Source: an uncultured Oscillospiraceae bacterium
Lineage (GTDB): Bacteria; Bacillota; Clostridia; Oscillospirales; Acutalibacteraceae
Direction of reading: 5' to 3'
NCBI GenBank assembly: GCA_900545625.1
Contig: UQZS01000009.1
Span: 1 to 50,691, forward strand
Length of the DNA stretch: 50,691 nucleotides
Under the pieces are notes generated by a model, which was not told where the DNA came from, made no database searches, and saw only the letters and a program-made list of their open reading frames with translations. Positions 31,871 to 41,842 of this stretch are shown here, piece by piece; position 1 is the first letter of the stretch, and every line of letters begins with the position of its first letter. Position numbers and translations under genes: made by a program.

Positions 31871-33955
31871 TTATGCATTCGGGTTGTCAGCGCCGCTGTC
31901 AGGCGTTGCAGGATCGTCCTGCGCGGCTTGCTGCGCGGGCGTTTCTTCTTCGTTCTGTGCGGGCTGTTCGCTCGGCACGGCCTCGCCTTGCGCGGACGCA
32001 TCGGCGGACTGTGCCTGCATTTCGGCATTTTGTGCCACCGGCTGTGCATTTTCGTCATCCGCCGGTTTTTCGTCCGCTTTCGGCTCAGCGCTTTGCAGCG
32101 GGGGCAGCTCCTTGCCGTCCATCAGCGCGTAGAACTCGTTTGCATCGATCTTTTCGCGTTCCACAAGCGCCTTTGCAACAACGTGCAGCTTATCGATATG
32201 CTCTTGCAGGATGCTCTCCGTGCGCTTATACGCCGCAAGGACGATGGATTCAACCTCTTCATCGATCTCAGAGGCAACGGCCTCGGAGTAATTGCGCATA
32301 TGGTTGTAATCGCGGCCCAAGAATACCTCGTCGTTATCCTTGCCGAAGGCGATGGGGCCGAGCTTTTCGCTCATACCGTATTTGGTGACCATTTTACGCG
32401 CGATGTCCGAAGCGCGTTCGATGTCGTTGGATGCGCCTGTAGATATATCGTTGAAAATGATCTGCTCGGCTACGCGGCCGCCCAAAAGCCCGACGATGTC
32501 ATCCAGCATACGCGAACGCATCAGGTGCATTTCATCCTTTTCGGGCTGGTACATCGTAAACCCGCCCGCCATACCGCGCGGCACGATGGAAATATGCGTC
32601 ACGGGGTCTTTATGATCCAAATAGTAAGATGTGACCGCATGCCCCGCCTCGTGATAAGCGGTGATCTGTTTGTCGCGCTCGGTGATGCGGTGGGATTTCT
32701 TTTCCGTACCGACGAGCACCTTCATGGTCGCTTCTTCGATCTCCGACATGGTGATGGCCTTTTTCTTACGGCGCGCGGCAAGCAGCGCCGCTTCATTCAG
32801 GAGGTTTTCCAGATCCGCGCCCGTAAAGCCGACCGTTGCGCCCGCGATGCTGCCGAGGTTGACGTCCGGGCCCAAAGGCTTGCCTCTGGCGTGAACCTTG
32901 AGAATATCCTCTCTGCCGCGCAGGTCGGGATAATTTACGGTGACCTGACGGTCAAAGCGCCCGGGACGCAGCAGCGCCGGGTCAAGGATATCGGGGCGGT
33001 TGGTCGCCGCAATGACAATGACACCCTCATTTGCGCCGAAGCCGTCCATTTCCACAAGCAGCTGGTTAAGCGTCTGCTCACGCTCATCGTGTCCGCCGCC
33101 CATGCCCGCGCCGCGGTGACGGCCGACGGCGTCGATCTCATCAATAAAGATGATCGCGGGAGAATTCTTTTTCGCCTGGTCAAATAAGTCGCGTACGCGC
33201 GACGCGCCGACGCCGACATACATTTCCACGAAATCGGAGCCGGAAATCGAGAAGAACGGAACATCCGCTTCACCCGCGACCGCGCGCGCCAGCAGTGTTT
33301 TACCTGTACCGGGCGGGCCGACGAGCAGCACGCCCTTCGGGATCCGTGCACCCAGCGCGCTGAACGCCTGCGGGTCTTTTAAAAATTCGACGATCTCTTC
33401 AAGTTCTTCCTTTTCCTCATCTGCGCCTGCCACATCTGCAAAGGTGGTCTTGCGGTTTTCGTCGCCGCCTTTTTTGATGCGCGCTTTGCCGAACGACAGC
33501 GCACGGTTGTTTTCATTTTGCACCGACTGGTTCATTTTGCGGAACATGATGAACATGACCACCATCAAAAGAACCATGATGACGACCGTCGGCAGGAGGC
33601 TGACCCACCACGAGTTTGCGGAGCCGGATTCATAGTCCACCTGAATTTGCGCGTCGGGATTCTCGCGGTTGTATTCCATGACCTGGCTGTGCACGTCCTC
33701 TAAAAACAGGTTGACATTCGGCACAGTGTATTCGTAGGTCGCTTCATCCCCGGCAATTTTATACTCAAGCCTGCCGCTGCTGAGATTCAGCGAGTACTCC
33801 GTGATCTCATGGTTTTCAAACCGATTGACGATCTGATAGTACTCGGTTTTCTCTCTTGTGGTCTGCCCCATGGTCATATACAGCACGATGCAGATCACAA
33901 ATGCAAGCGGGATAGCGATATAGGGGATCACCGCTCTCCAATCGATTTTTTTCAA
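31871..33955 (-). CDS. ftsH: ATP-dependent zinc metalloprotease FtsH
   Basis: A 694-residue membrane-anchored AAA+ protease that degrades misfolded membrane proteins and short-lived regulators. Two membrane segments (about 8-28 and 118-138) flank an extracytoplasmic domain. The AAA module has Walker A GPPGTGKT (213-220), Walker [10 protein letters not shown] and the second region of homology [21 protein letters not shown]; the zinc site is HEAGH (435-439). After about residue 620 the protein ends in an unusually long Ala/Gln/Pro/Glu-rich disordered tail. It follows hpt by seven bases in the classical tilS-hpt-ftsH order. Confidence 0.97.
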   Translation of the reverse strand: MKKIDWRAVIPYIAIPLAFVICIVLYMTMGQTTREKTEYYQIVNRFENHEITEYSLNLSSGRLEYKIAGDEATYEYTVPNVNLFLEDVHSQVMEYNRENPDAQIQVDYESGSANSWWVSLLPTVVIMVLLMVVMFIMFRKMNQSVQNENNRALSFGKARIKKGGDENRKTTFADVAGADEEKEELEEIVEFLKDPQAFSALGARIPKGVLLVGPPGTGKTLLARAVAGEADVPFFSISGSDFVEMYVGVGASRVRDLFDQAKKNSPAIIFIDEIDAVGRHRGAGMGGGHDEREQTLNQLLVEMDGFGANEGVIVIAATNRPDILDPALLRPGRFDRQVTVNYPDLRGREDILKVHARGKPLGPDVNLGSIAGATVGFTGADLENLLNEAALLAARRKKKAITMSEIEEATMKVLVGTEKKSHRITERDKQITAYHEAGHAVTSYYLDHKDPVTHISIVPRGMAGGFTMYQPEKDEMHLMRSRMLDDIVGLLGGRVAEQIIFNDISTGASNDIERASDIARKMVTKYGMSEKLGPIAFGKDNDEVFLGRDYNHMRNYSEAVASEIDEEVESIVLAAYKRTESILQEHIDKLHVVAKALVEREKIDANEFYALMDGKELPPLQSAEPKADEKPADDENAQPVAQNAEMQAQSADASAQGEAVPSEQPAQNEEETPAQQAAQDDPATPDSGADNPNA

Positions 33956-33962
33956 CAGATGT

Positions 33963-34532
33963 TCACTCCTTATGTTCGTATACGGAGGATCTCAAAATGC
34001 CCACATAGGGCAGGTTCCGATACTTTTCATCATAATCGAGCCCATAGCCCACAACAAATTCGTCCGGGATGACCTTGCCGACATAGTCCGCCTGCATCGT
34101 TTGCACCTCGCGGCGGGAAGGCTTATCCAGCAGCGTACAGATCCTGATGCTCGCAGGGTCGCGTTTTGACAGTATGCCGCGAAGCGCGTCCAGCGTGTGC
34201 CCCGTATCCAGGATGTCCTCCACCAGCAGCAAATGCCTGCCCGCGATCGGTTCTTTTAAATCAAGGCGGATCTCCGGTTCACCCGAAGGCTCTGTCCCCA
34301 CATAGCTTTTGACCGACATGAAATCGATACAGCAAGGGATATGCAACGCACGTATCAGGTCGCTGAAAAATACGACAGAGCCGTTTAAAATGCCGACGAG
34401 CAACAGCGGCTGCGCACAGTCGCGGTAATCGCGGTCGATCTGCGCGGCAATGCGTTCCACGATTTCGTGCAGCTGTGCTTCATCCAACAGTACGCGCTCT
34501 ACATCCGCCGCGACTTGTTTTTCTGTTTTCAT
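33963..34532 (-). CDS. hpt: Hypoxanthine phosphoribosyltransferase
   Basis: A 189-residue purine-salvage enzyme that makes IMP or GMP from hypoxanthine or guanine and PRPP. The PRPP loop [14 protein letters not shown] (about 101-114) and the flexible-loop segment [16 protein letters not shown] are both typical, and [22 protein letters not shown] is the family C-terminal signature. The gene lies between tilS (20 bases upstream) and ftsH (seven bases downstream). In Bacillus, Hpt and TilS together regulate ftsH; I cannot say whether that holds here. Confidence 0.96.
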   Translation of the reverse strand: MKTEKQVAADVERVLLDEAQLHEIVERIAAQIDRDYRDCAQPLLLVGILNGSVVFFSDLIRALHIPCCIDFMSVKSYVGTEPSGEPEIRLDLKEPIAGRHLLLVEDILDTGHTLDALRGILSKRDPASIRICTLLDKPSRREVQTMQADYVGKVIPDEFVVGYGLDYDEKYRNLPYVGILRSSVYEHKE

Positions 34533-34552
34533 TTAGTATTGCCACCGTCTTT

Positions 34553-35893
34553 CTAAAACATGAACACAAAACACTGCTGTGTTCGCTCGGAAACAGCAAA
34601 CGGTGCGTTTGTGCCGAAGCCGCCGACCCAAAGCACCTGATCGCCGCTTGCCAGCACCGGGACGGCATTGCGTAGTTCGGGCGGGATCTTTTTTTCGTTC
34701 ATCCATTTTTTCAGCGTTTTGGTGATCCCGCGCGCCGAATCGGAAAAGCGGTCGCCGCTGCGTCTGCTGCGCAGTACCAAATTGCTATTCATTTTAGCAC
34801 AATCCACAGCGTTCGCCAAGTATTCTTTGTGAAGATTTTGTAAATCTTTTTGTTGAAAAAGCTGGATATGGATCGTTCCCACAGGCGTTTGCACCGTCTG
34901 ATCACGTGCGGGGAGCGGCAAGGGCTGCGCCCAAGGCGCCACGGCGGGCGACGGGCAATCGAGGAACCCCAAACGGCTGCGCACGGCACACGCCCCGGGC
35001 AAGGTCACGCTTTTACCGCTGCCTACAAGGGAAAGCAGCGCTTCGACATGTACGCTTTCGATTTGATGCTGCGCACTATGCGTTTTTGTGCACAGCCACA
35101 TATACAGAACGCGGCGCTGCAGAGCGGGCGGCAGCTTTAGGAGCGCCTGCTCGTCTACACCGCCGTGCGGTGTGATCACGGTTTTTGCCGCCTCCTGCGC
35201 ACAGGCTTTGAGATACTGTTCATCCGCGCGAACCGCTTCGGTCATGCGGGAAAACGCTTCGAGCACCGAAGGATTCATGCTTCTGAAAACCGGCAGCACT
35301 TCGCGGCGCACGCGGTTGCGCAGATACAGATCGCTTTTGTTGGTGCTGTCGGTCATATAGGTCAGATCATGTTGTGCGCAATACCGTTCTATATCCGCAC
35401 GCGTGCAGGAAAGCAGCGGGCGCAGGATGTTCCCGCGCACGGGCGGGATGCCGCCGAGGCCCGAAAGGCCCGTGCCGCGCAGCAGGTGCAGAAGCACGGT
35501 CTCGGCGTTGTCGTCGGCGGTGTGCGCCGTCAGAATATATCCGTCCTCCCCTGCCGCCTTTCGGAACGCCGCATAGCGAAGCCGCCGTCCGCAGGCTTCA
35601 TGCCCCTCGCCTGTCTTCTCGGATTCGGCGGGCACATCCACATGGACGGCAAGGAACGCTATGCCGTGCGCCCCACAAAATTGCCGGCAAAATTGTTCGT
35701 CGCGCGCCGCTTCTTCGCCGCGCAAACCGTGATTCACATGGACGGCAGTGAGAGCAAGCGGCAGTGCATCGAGACTTTGCAGCACATGCAGCAAGCAGAC
35801 GGAATCCGCTCCGCCGGAAAACCCAACGATCATTTTTGCCCCTGCCTGCACGCCCTGTGCGCGCAGGAAAGTCAGCACCTGCTCACGCATCAT
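34553..35893 (-). CDS. tilS: tRNA(Ile)-lysidine synthetase TilS
   Basis: TilS adds lysine to C34 of the tRNA-Ile that reads AUA codons, an essential step. The 446-residue protein has the PP-loop SGGADSV (about 26-32), HVNHGLRGEEAARDE and RNRVRREVLP in its N-terminal ATPase domain, and the C-terminal tRNA-binding domains ending with LRSRRSGDRF and KTLKKWMNEKKIP. The true start is the ATG at 35893 (an adjacent ATG at 35890 is possible), overlapping the end of dnaB; the longer frame reaching 36022 is only read within dnaB. Confidence 0.95.
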   Translation of the reverse strand: MMREQVLTFLRAQGVQAGAKMIVGFSGGADSVCLLHVLQSLDALPLALTAVHVNHGLRGEEAARDEQFCRQFCGAHGIAFLAVHVDVPAESEKTGEGHEACGRRLRYAAFRKAAGEDGYILTAHTADDNAETVLLHLLRGTGLSGLGGIPPVRGNILRPLLSCTRADIERYCAQHDLTYMTDSTNKSDLYLRNRVRREVLPVFRSMNPSVLEAFSRMTEAVRADEQYLKACAQEAAKTVITPHGGVDEQALLKLPPALQRRVLYMWLCTKTHSAQHQIESVHVEALLSLVGSGKSVTLPGACAVRSRLGFLDCPSPAVAPWAQPLPLPARDQTVQTPVGTIHIQLFQQKDLQNLHKEYLANAVDCAKMNSNLVLRSRRSGDRFSDSARGITKTLKKWMNEKKIPPELRNAVPVLASGDQVLWVGGFGTNAPFAVSERTQQCFVFMF

Positions 35894-37253
35894 GGTGCAG
35901 CTCCGGCGTGGAGAAGCGCGTATACATACCGTTCCAATGCAGGTCGACCTCGCCCGTGCCGCCGTGGCGGTTTTTGGCGATGATGACCTGCGCCTTATCG
36001 TTGTCGACCACAACGGTCTCATCTTTTTCGGAATCGTAATAGGATTCGCGATAGAGCATCAAAACAATATCTGCATCCTGCTCGATAGAGCCGGATTCGC
36101 GCAGGTCCGAAAGCTGCGGCTTGTGCGATTTGCCGCGGCCCTCGGTGGAACGCGACAGCTGCGAGCAGGTGATGACGGGGATGCGCAGATCCTTTGCCAT
36201 CAGCTTTAAGCTGCGGGTGATCTCGGACACCTCCTGCACACGGCTTTCCGTGCGCTTGGTGCCGGTCATCAGCTGCAAATAGTCGATGATCACACAATCT
36301 ACGTCGCGCATTTTGCGCACGCGCGACTTCATTTCCGGCACGGTGATGTTCGCCGTATCGTCAAAATACAGCTCCGCGCCGCTCAAGGTCACCGTTGCCT
36401 CGGCGATGCGCTGCCAATCATCGTCGGTAAGCTCACCCGTGCGCAGCTTTCTGCCCTCCACACGCGCTTCGGTGGAAAGCATACGCTGCGCGAGCTGCTC
36501 CTTACCCATTTCAAGGGAGAAGAACACGACCTTCTTTTTCGCCTGCACCGCCACGTTGCGCGCGATGTTCAGCGCGAAGCTGGTCTTACCCATGGCGGGG
36601 CGTGCACCGATAAGGATCAGATCCGAACGGTTAAGCCCCGTCATATATTTGTCCAAAAGCGAAAAGCCTGTGGGGATGCCCTTATATTCCGCGGCAAGCT
36701 CAGGGTCGGTCAGCTTTTGCAGATTGTCGTACACGTCGTTCGTGATGATGTCCGCAAGCTTTACCGGGCCGCTCGTATGCGCGCCCTGACGGATGTCATA
36801 GATCTTCTGCTCGGCGGCGTCCATGATGGTATCCGCGGGCAGTTCCTCCTCGGCGGCGCTTTTGAGCATTTCGCTTGCCGCCCCCATGAGGGTACGCAGG
36901 TAGTATTTTTCATTGACGATCTTCGCATAGGATTCCACATTTGCGACGCTCGGCACCGACGCTGCTAACTGCGCAAGATAATTGCGCGCGCCCGCGTCGT
37001 CATACGAGCCGCTTGTTTTCAGAGCCTCCGCGACAATAAGTGCATCTACCTTTTGGTTGAGCATTTTGCGCTCGGCGATGATGTTGTAGATCTCCTTATG
37101 CTGCGGGATATAAAAGCAGTCCGCGCCGCGCAGGATCCCGGAAATGCGGTCAAAGCAGTCCGGGTCCATGAGCACGCAGCCGAGCACCGCCTGTTCCGCT
37201 TCGAGGCTGTACGGCTCGTTGAGCTTTTCCAGCATCAGATTGTCCATTGGCAT
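35883..37253 (-). CDS. dnaB: Replicative DNA helicase DnaB
   Basis: A 456-residue hexameric 5'-3' helicase that unwinds DNA at the fork (called DnaC in Bacillus). The N-terminal domain (about 12-115) begins PYSLEAEQAVLGCVLMDP. The RecA-like C-terminal domain carries Walker A GARPAMGKTSFA (about 218-229), IIDYLQLM and QLSRSTEGR, then DLRESGSIEQDADIV. No intein is visible. GGGTG precedes the ATG. The neighbouring rplI is the common partner in Firmicutes. Confidence 0.97.
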   Translation of the reverse strand: MPMDNLMLEKLNEPYSLEAEQAVLGCVLMDPDCFDRISGILRGADCFYIPQHKEIYNIIAERKMLNQKVDALIVAEALKTSGSYDDAGARNYLAQLAASVPSVANVESYAKIVNEKYYLRTLMGAASEMLKSAAEEELPADTIMDAAEQKIYDIRQGAHTSGPVKLADIITNDVYDNLQKLTDPELAAEYKGIPTGFSLLDKYMTGLNRSDLILIGARPAMGKTSFALNIARNVAVQAKKKVVFFSLEMGKEQLAQRMLSTEARVEGRKLRTGELTDDDWQRIAEATVTLSGAELYFDDTANITVPEMKSRVRKMRDVDCVIIDYLQLMTGTKRTESRVQEVSEITRSLKLMAKDLRIPVITCSQLSRSTEGRGKSHKPQLSDLRESGSIEQDADIVLMLYRESYYDSEKDETVVVDNDKAQVIIAKNRHGGTGEVDLHWNGMYTRFSTPELHHDA

Positions 37254-37283
37254 ATATGTTCACCCTTTTGCGCCGTGCGGGTC

Positions 37284-37724
37284 TTATTCGCCCACTTCGA
37301 CGGAGAGCTTGGCGGAAATGCCGTTGTAAAGCTTGACTTCCACCGTATATGTTCCGAAGTTTTTGATGTCCGCCATGGAGAGCTTGCGCTTATCCACCGA
37401 GACGCCGAGCTGCTTTTCGATTGCTGCCGCAACGTCCTTGGCGGTCACGGAGCCGAACAGCCTGCCGTTCTGCCCCGCCTTTGCTGTGAGCTTCACGGTT
37501 TTGCCGGTAAGCTTCGCCTGCGCATCCTTTGCGGCGGCGATCTCCATATCCACGCGATGCTGCTTTGCCGCTTCGCTGTTTTTGTATTCGGTGAGCGTCT
37601 GGGCGTTGGCTTCGACCGCAAGCCCTTTCGGGAACAGGAAGTTGCGTGCGTAGCCGTCGGACGCCTTGACCTTTTCTCCCGCTTTGCCGAGTCCTTTCAC
37701 ATCTTTTTTCAGAATGACCTCCAT
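37284..37724 (-). CDS. rplI: 50S ribosomal protein bL9
   Basis: A 146-residue two-domain protein. The N-terminal RNA-binding domain begins [17 protein letters not shown] and ends with [10 protein letters not shown]; a long central helix (about 41-75) links it to the C-terminal domain ending in [14 protein letters not shown]. It sits between gdpP (52 bases upstream) and dnaB (30 bases downstream), an order conserved from Bacillus. Length and sequence are ordinary. Confidence 0.97.
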   Translation of the reverse strand: MEVILKKDVKGLGKAGEKVKASDGYARNFLFPKGLAVEANAQTLTEYKNSEAAKQHRVDMEIAAAKDAQAKLTGKTVKLTAKAGQNGRLFGSVTAKDVAAAIEKQLGVSVDKRKLSMADIKNFGTYTVEVKLYNGISAKLSVEVGE

Positions 37725-37776
37725 ATCGGTGGCTCCTTTCCTGTCGGGCGTGCGCCGTCACGCGGCGCGCCCGTAA

Positions 37777-39744
37777 TCATTGATTTTCAAAATAAGCGTC
37801 GATCGCTTCAAACAGCTTTTGTTTCGCTTCGTCGAGCGTCGTGTCTTGAAGCTGCGCCGCCGCCATAGTTTGGTGCCCGCCACCGCCGAGCGCTTCCATA
37901 ACGAGCTGGACATTGATATTGCCCATGGAACGTGCGGAAATATTGGCGGTATCATCCGTTTCAAACAACACGAAGGAGGCATCCACATCGCTGACCGTTA
38001 AAAGCTCGTCGGCAGCCTGCGCGCAGATCACGCGGATGTCCTTGGTCTGCACATCCGCCACGGAGACCGCGCAGCGGCGATAGCTTTGCGCATTGAGCAC
38101 GATCTGCCCGCGCAGCTTTTTGTTTTCCATGCTGCTGTTGAAGAAGCGCTTGACCACGACGGTGTCCGCCCCGCGCGAACGCAGGTATGCCGCCGCCTCA
38201 AATGTGCGCACACCCGTGCGCAGCACAAAGTCCTTGGTATCGAGGATAATCCCCGCAAGCAGCGCATTCGCACAAAGCGGCGTGACCAAAGGCTTGCCGT
38301 TCATGTATTGCAGCAGCTCCGTCACCATTTCGCACGTTGAAGAAGCATGCGGCTCGTGATAAAAAATTACGGCGTTTTGAATAAAATCGACCGTTTTGCG
38401 GTGGTGGTCGATCACGACGATGCCCGGTGCTTTTTCGCAAAGCTCCGGCGCTTCAACAAAGCTTGCCTTATGGGTATCCACCACAAACAGCAGCGTTTTT
38501 TCCGAAAGCAGCCGGTCGGCATGCTCGGGCAGAATGAACCAGTCTCCTGCACCCTGCTTTGCGGCGTATTCCACCAAAGGCGCGGCAAGCGTGGTGCGGG
38601 CATTCGTGACAATGAAAGCATCTTTGCCGAGATCACGCGCCGCCTTGCACATGCCGATGGCAGCGCCGATGCAGTCGAGGTCGGAATATTGGTGCCCCAT
38701 GATCAGCACATTGTCGCTGCCGCGGATGAGCTCGCCTATGGCGGAAGCCACTACGCGCGTACGCACCTTGGTGCGTTTTTCCACGCCTTTGGACACGCCG
38801 CCGAAGAAGCGATAGGTTTCGTCTGTATTTTTAAGCGCCGCCTGGTCGCCGCCGCGCCCCAGCGCCATATCCAGCGCCTGCCGCGCATTGCTTTCCGCAT
38901 CGGACAGGTTATCGCCCCTGCCCACACCGATAGACAACGTGACGCCGACGGGCGCGTCCCGATATGTATAGCCGCGCACAAGCTCGAGCACGCGGAACTT
39001 GGAGGCGACCATTTTCAAAAGTGCTTCCTCAGGGATGACCGCAAGGAAGCGGCCGCTGCCGAGCTTGCGGAACAGCCCCGGATACTGCGTGAACCACCCT
39101 TCGGTGATACGCTCCACCGCACCGCTGATCTCAGCATACTCGCTCTCCTTATAGGCGCGGTAGATCTCATCCACGCTGTCGATGGCGACCATCGCAACAG
39201 CGGGTTTTTCCATTTCATACGCGTGCGCGATCTGCTTTAAGCGCGTATCCTCCGCATACAACAGCACATAGGACTGCCGCCCGCGGCAATCGATATGGCT
39301 GAAATACACCGTGTAGGACTTGCCGTCCACCACCGCGTCAAAGCGTTCCTTTTTGCGGATCTGCGAAAGCCCCAGCCCGCCCGTAAACTGGCGGACATCC
39401 GCAGATTTTACGGTACGCGCGGGCAAAAGCTCGTTTTTAAACTTCAAGTTATACCAAATCACACGGTCGGCGTTGTCAAACACGACAACGGGCAGCGGGA
39501 AGTTTTGCAGTGCGGAATTTTCCTCCGCCGTAAAGCTCTCGCTAAGCGAAAGAACCGTTTCGCGCACGATCCGAAAATCCCTGCGCGCACGCAGCACAGC
39601 GATTAACACCAGCACCAACAGCACGCAAAGTTCTATCCCCGCCGCCGCAAGATTAAAAAATGCTGTGACGGCACAGAACACCCCTGCCGCGAGCAGCGCG
39701 GCAAAGGTCAGAGGATAGGTGCGGATGGCTTGACCCGCTTTCAA
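37777..39744 (-). CDS. gdpP: Cyclic-di-AMP phosphodiesterase GdpP-like (DHH/DHHA1)
   Basis: A 655-residue membrane protein expected to hydrolyse c-di-AMP to pApA. Two membrane helices (about 11-32 and 35-52) precede a PAS-like domain (about 80-165), a degenerate GGDEF domain (about 175-305, with GSGRF at the catalytic position) and a DHH-DHHA1 module: HQYSDLDCIG (351-360), DTHK, IDHHRK (446-448) and the C-terminal GGGGHQTMAA. The degenerate GGDEF is normal for this family. The likely start is a TTG at 39744, three bases after the rnj stop, with GGGGGTG upstream. Regulation of K+ and cell-wall homeostasis is the known role in Firmicutes. Confidence 0.94.
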   Translation of the reverse strand: MKAGQAIRTYPLTFAALLAAGVFCAVTAFFNLAAAGIELCVLLVLVLIAVLRARRDFRIVRETVLSLSESFTAEENSALQNFPLPVVVFDNADRVIWYNLKFKNELLPARTVKSADVRQFTGGLGLSQIRKKERFDAVVDGKSYTVYFSHIDCRGRQSYVLLYAEDTRLKQIAHAYEMEKPAVAMVAIDSVDEIYRAYKESEYAEISGAVERITEGWFTQYPGLFRKLGSGRFLAVIPEEALLKMVASKFRVLELVRGYTYRDAPVGVTLSIGVGRGDNLSDAESNARQALDMALGRGGDQAALKNTDETYRFFGGVSKGVEKRTKVRTRVVASAIGELIRGSDNVLIMGHQYSDLDCIGAAIGMCKAARDLGKDAFIVTNARTTLAAPLVEYAAKQGAGDWFILPEHADRLLSEKTLLFVVDTHKASFVEAPELCEKAPGIVVIDHHRKTVDFIQNAVIFYHEPHASSTCEMVTELLQYMNGKPLVTPLCANALLAGIILDTKDFVLRTGVRTFEAAAYLRSRGADTVVVKRFFNSSMENKKLRGQIVLNAQSYRRCAVSVADVQTKDIRVICAQAADELLTVSDVDASFVLFETDDTANISARSMGNINVQLVMEALGGGGHQTMAAAQLQDTTLDEAKQKLFEAIDAYFENQ

Positions 39745-39747
39745 GGC

Positions 39748-41652
39748 TTACACCCCCATCAGGATCGGCAGAACCATGGGCGAACGCTTGGTGCGCGCAT
39801 AGGTCAGCCGGGAAATTTCATCGCGAAGCCGGTTACGAATCGTGGAGAAATCGTATACATGATGCTGCACACATTCGGCAAGCACGCTTTCACAAAGCCG
39901 CCGGGATTCCTCCATGAGCTGCTCGGATTCACGGACATATACAAAGCCGCGCGTCACGACGTCCGGGCCGGAAACCACGTCGCCGCTTTCGCGGTCGATG
40001 GACGCGACGATGATGATGATGCCGTCCTCGGCAAGGCGCTTGCGGTCACGCAGGACGACCGAGCCGACATCGCCGACGCCGCTGCCGTCCACAAAGACCA
40101 TGCCGGCGGGGACTTCGCCGGAAATGCGGATCTTATCCGAAGTCAATTCGACTTCCTTGCCGTTGTCGGCGATCAGGATATTTTCATCCGGAATCCCCAT
40201 GGCGCGGGCGAGCGCAGCATGCTTTTGCAGGTGCTTCTGCTCACCGTGCACGGGCATAAAATACTTCGGGCGCGTCAGGCTCATCATGAGCTTGAGTTCT
40301 TCCTGGCATGCGTGCCCCGAAACATGGACGTCGTACATCTTTTCATAGACGACCTCCGCGCCCTGCTTTAACAGTTCATCCACGACCCTGCCGACCATTT
40401 TTTCGTTACCGGGAATGGGCGTGGCGGAAATGATAACGTAATCGTTCGGGCAGATCTCCACACGGCGGTGCTCGGAAAATGCCATGCGGTACAGCGCGGA
40501 CATCGGCTCGCCCTGGCTGCCGGTGGTGATGAGCACCAGCTTTTCGGGCGGATAGCGGTTAATGCTGTCGAGCCCGATCAAGATCCCCTCGGGAACGTTG
40601 ATATAGCCAAGCTCCGCCGCGACGGAAACGACGTTTTCCAGGCTTCTGCCCGAAAGCGCCACCTTGCGCCCGAGCTTTTCGGCGGTGTTGATGATCTGCT
40701 GCACGCGGTGGATGTTGGATGCGAACGTCGCCACGATCAGGCGGCGGTTGCCCGCACGGCGGAACTGCACGTCAAAGGTCTCACCGACCTTGCGCTCGCT
40801 TTCGGTAAAGCCGGGCTTGGCGGCGTTGGTGGAATCGGAAAGCAGGCATAAAACGCCCTCCTCCCCGATCGCGGCAAGGCGCGCCATGTCGATGACACCG
40901 CCGTCAATAGGCGTGGTATCGATCTTAAAGTCGCCCGTCTGCACCACCGTGCCCGCAGGCGAACGGATCGCCAGCGCCACGGCGTCGGGGATCGAGTGGT
41001 TGACGTGAATGAACTCGACATCGAAGCACCCGAGCTTCACACGGTCGCCGGGCTTGATACAATTGAGCGTGCATTGGTCGAGGATCCTGTGCTCGCGCAG
41101 CTTGCCTTCGATTAGCCCTATGGTCAGCTTTGTGGAATACACGGGGATGTTCAGACTTTTGAGCAGGTAAGAAAGGCCCCCGATATGATCCTCATGCCCG
41201 TGGGTGATGAGGATCCCCCTGATCTTATCGGCGTTTTCGAGCACATACGTAAAATCGGGGATCACTAAGTCCACGCCGAGCATTTCGGGATCCGGGAATT
41301 CCAGCCCGCAGTCCACGAGCAGCATGTCGTTGCCGCATTCGTAGAGCGTCATGTTTTTGCCGATCTCGTTAAGGCCGCCGAGAAAAGCGATCTTCAGCGG
41401 CACCGCGGCTTTTTTTCGTTTACCTGCCGTGCTTTTTCGCGTTGTATTTTTGAGGTTGTTGTAATACCGTCGCTGCTGCTTGCCGGCGGCGGAATCCGAA
41501 AGGCCCTGCATCAAATCCTTTTTGGGCTGCCGTTTTTGCTGTGTTCCTGTTTTTTTGCCGACTGCGGCTGTCCCCGCGCCGGACGCCCGCTGCTTACGCG
41601 GTGCGTTCTTCGGCGCGGAGCTTTTGGAAGTTTCTTTGTTTGTGTTTGCCAT
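39748..41652 (-). CDS. rnj: Ribonuclease J with basic N-terminal extension
   Basis: A 634-residue metallo-beta-lactamase/beta-CASP nuclease for mRNA decay and RNA maturation, with 5'-3' exonuclease and endonuclease activities in relatives. The zinc motif is HGHEDHIGG (H151, H153, D155, H156), with further family motifs around SDSTNA, ATFASNIHRVQQ and the C-terminal GHACQEELKLMM. Before the usual start (KIAFLGGLNEIGKN, about residue 88) lies an extension of roughly 85 Lys/Arg/Gln/Ala-rich residues without clear fold. I start at the ATG at 41652, preceded by AAGGAG; the longer frame to 41868 crosses the promoter. It heads the operon. Confidence 0.94.
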   Translation of the reverse strand: MANTNKETSKSSAPKNAPRKQRASGAGTAAVGKKTGTQQKRQPKKDLMQGLSDSAAGKQQRRYYNNLKNTTRKSTAGKRKKAAVPLKIAFLGGLNEIGKNMTLYECGNDMLLVDCGLEFPDPEMLGVDLVIPDFTYVLENADKIRGILITHGHEDHIGGLSYLLKSLNIPVYSTKLTIGLIEGKLREHRILDQCTLNCIKPGDRVKLGCFDVEFIHVNHSIPDAVALAIRSPAGTVVQTGDFKIDTTPIDGGVIDMARLAAIGEEGVLCLLSDSTNAAKPGFTESERKVGETFDVQFRRAGNRRLIVATFASNIHRVQQIINTAEKLGRKVALSGRSLENVVSVAAELGYINVPEGILIGLDSINRYPPEKLVLITTGSQGEPMSALYRMAFSEHRRVEICPNDYVIISATPIPGNEKMVGRVVDELLKQGAEVVYEKMYDVHVSGHACQEELKLMMSLTRPKYFMPVHGEQKHLQKHAALARAMGIPDENILIADNGKEVELTSDKIRISGEVPAGMVFVDGSGVGDVGSVVLRDRKRLAEDGIIIIVASIDRESGDVVSGPDVVTRGFVYVRESEQLMEESRRLCESVLAECVQHHVYDFSTIRNRLRDEISRLTYARTKRSPMVLPILMGV

Positions 41653-41692
41653 TCCAATCTCCTTATTGTTTTGATGGTGTTCCTGTATGTAG

Positions 41693-41720
41693 CGCCTGCC
41701 GTATCTCAACCGTGCAGGCG
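41693..41720 (-). other. Hairpin in the rnj 5' leader
   Basis: CGCCTGC and GCAGGCG pair across a 14-base loop within the roughly 100-base leader between the promoter and the rnj ATG. No T-run follows, so it is not a terminator. RNase J and RNase E leaders are sometimes autoregulated through structure, so it may be a processing site; this is speculation. Confidence 0.4.
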
Positions 41721-41760
41721 AAAGTCCGAGTTTGTAAAACGATAAAATACCGATTATAAT

Positions 41761-41789
41761 ATGATACCCCGAAAACGGTCTTGTGTCAA
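41761..41789 (-). promoter_or_regulatory. Promoter of the rnj-gdpP-rplI-dnaB-tilS-hpt-ftsH operon
   Basis: TTGACA (41789-41784), a 17-base spacer and TATCAT (41766-41761) on the minus strand. A TATAAT four bases further downstream could be an alternative -10 box. Confidence 0.8.
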
Positions 41790-41842
41790 TGCTTAAGGCA
41801 TACGATATACCGAAAGTCCCGGCATCGTGACAGCCTTTTCTT

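Noticed and set aside
31928..33187. A 419-residue plus-strand open frame opposite ftsH
   Set aside because: Antisense shadow of a gene with complete AAA and HEAGH motifs.
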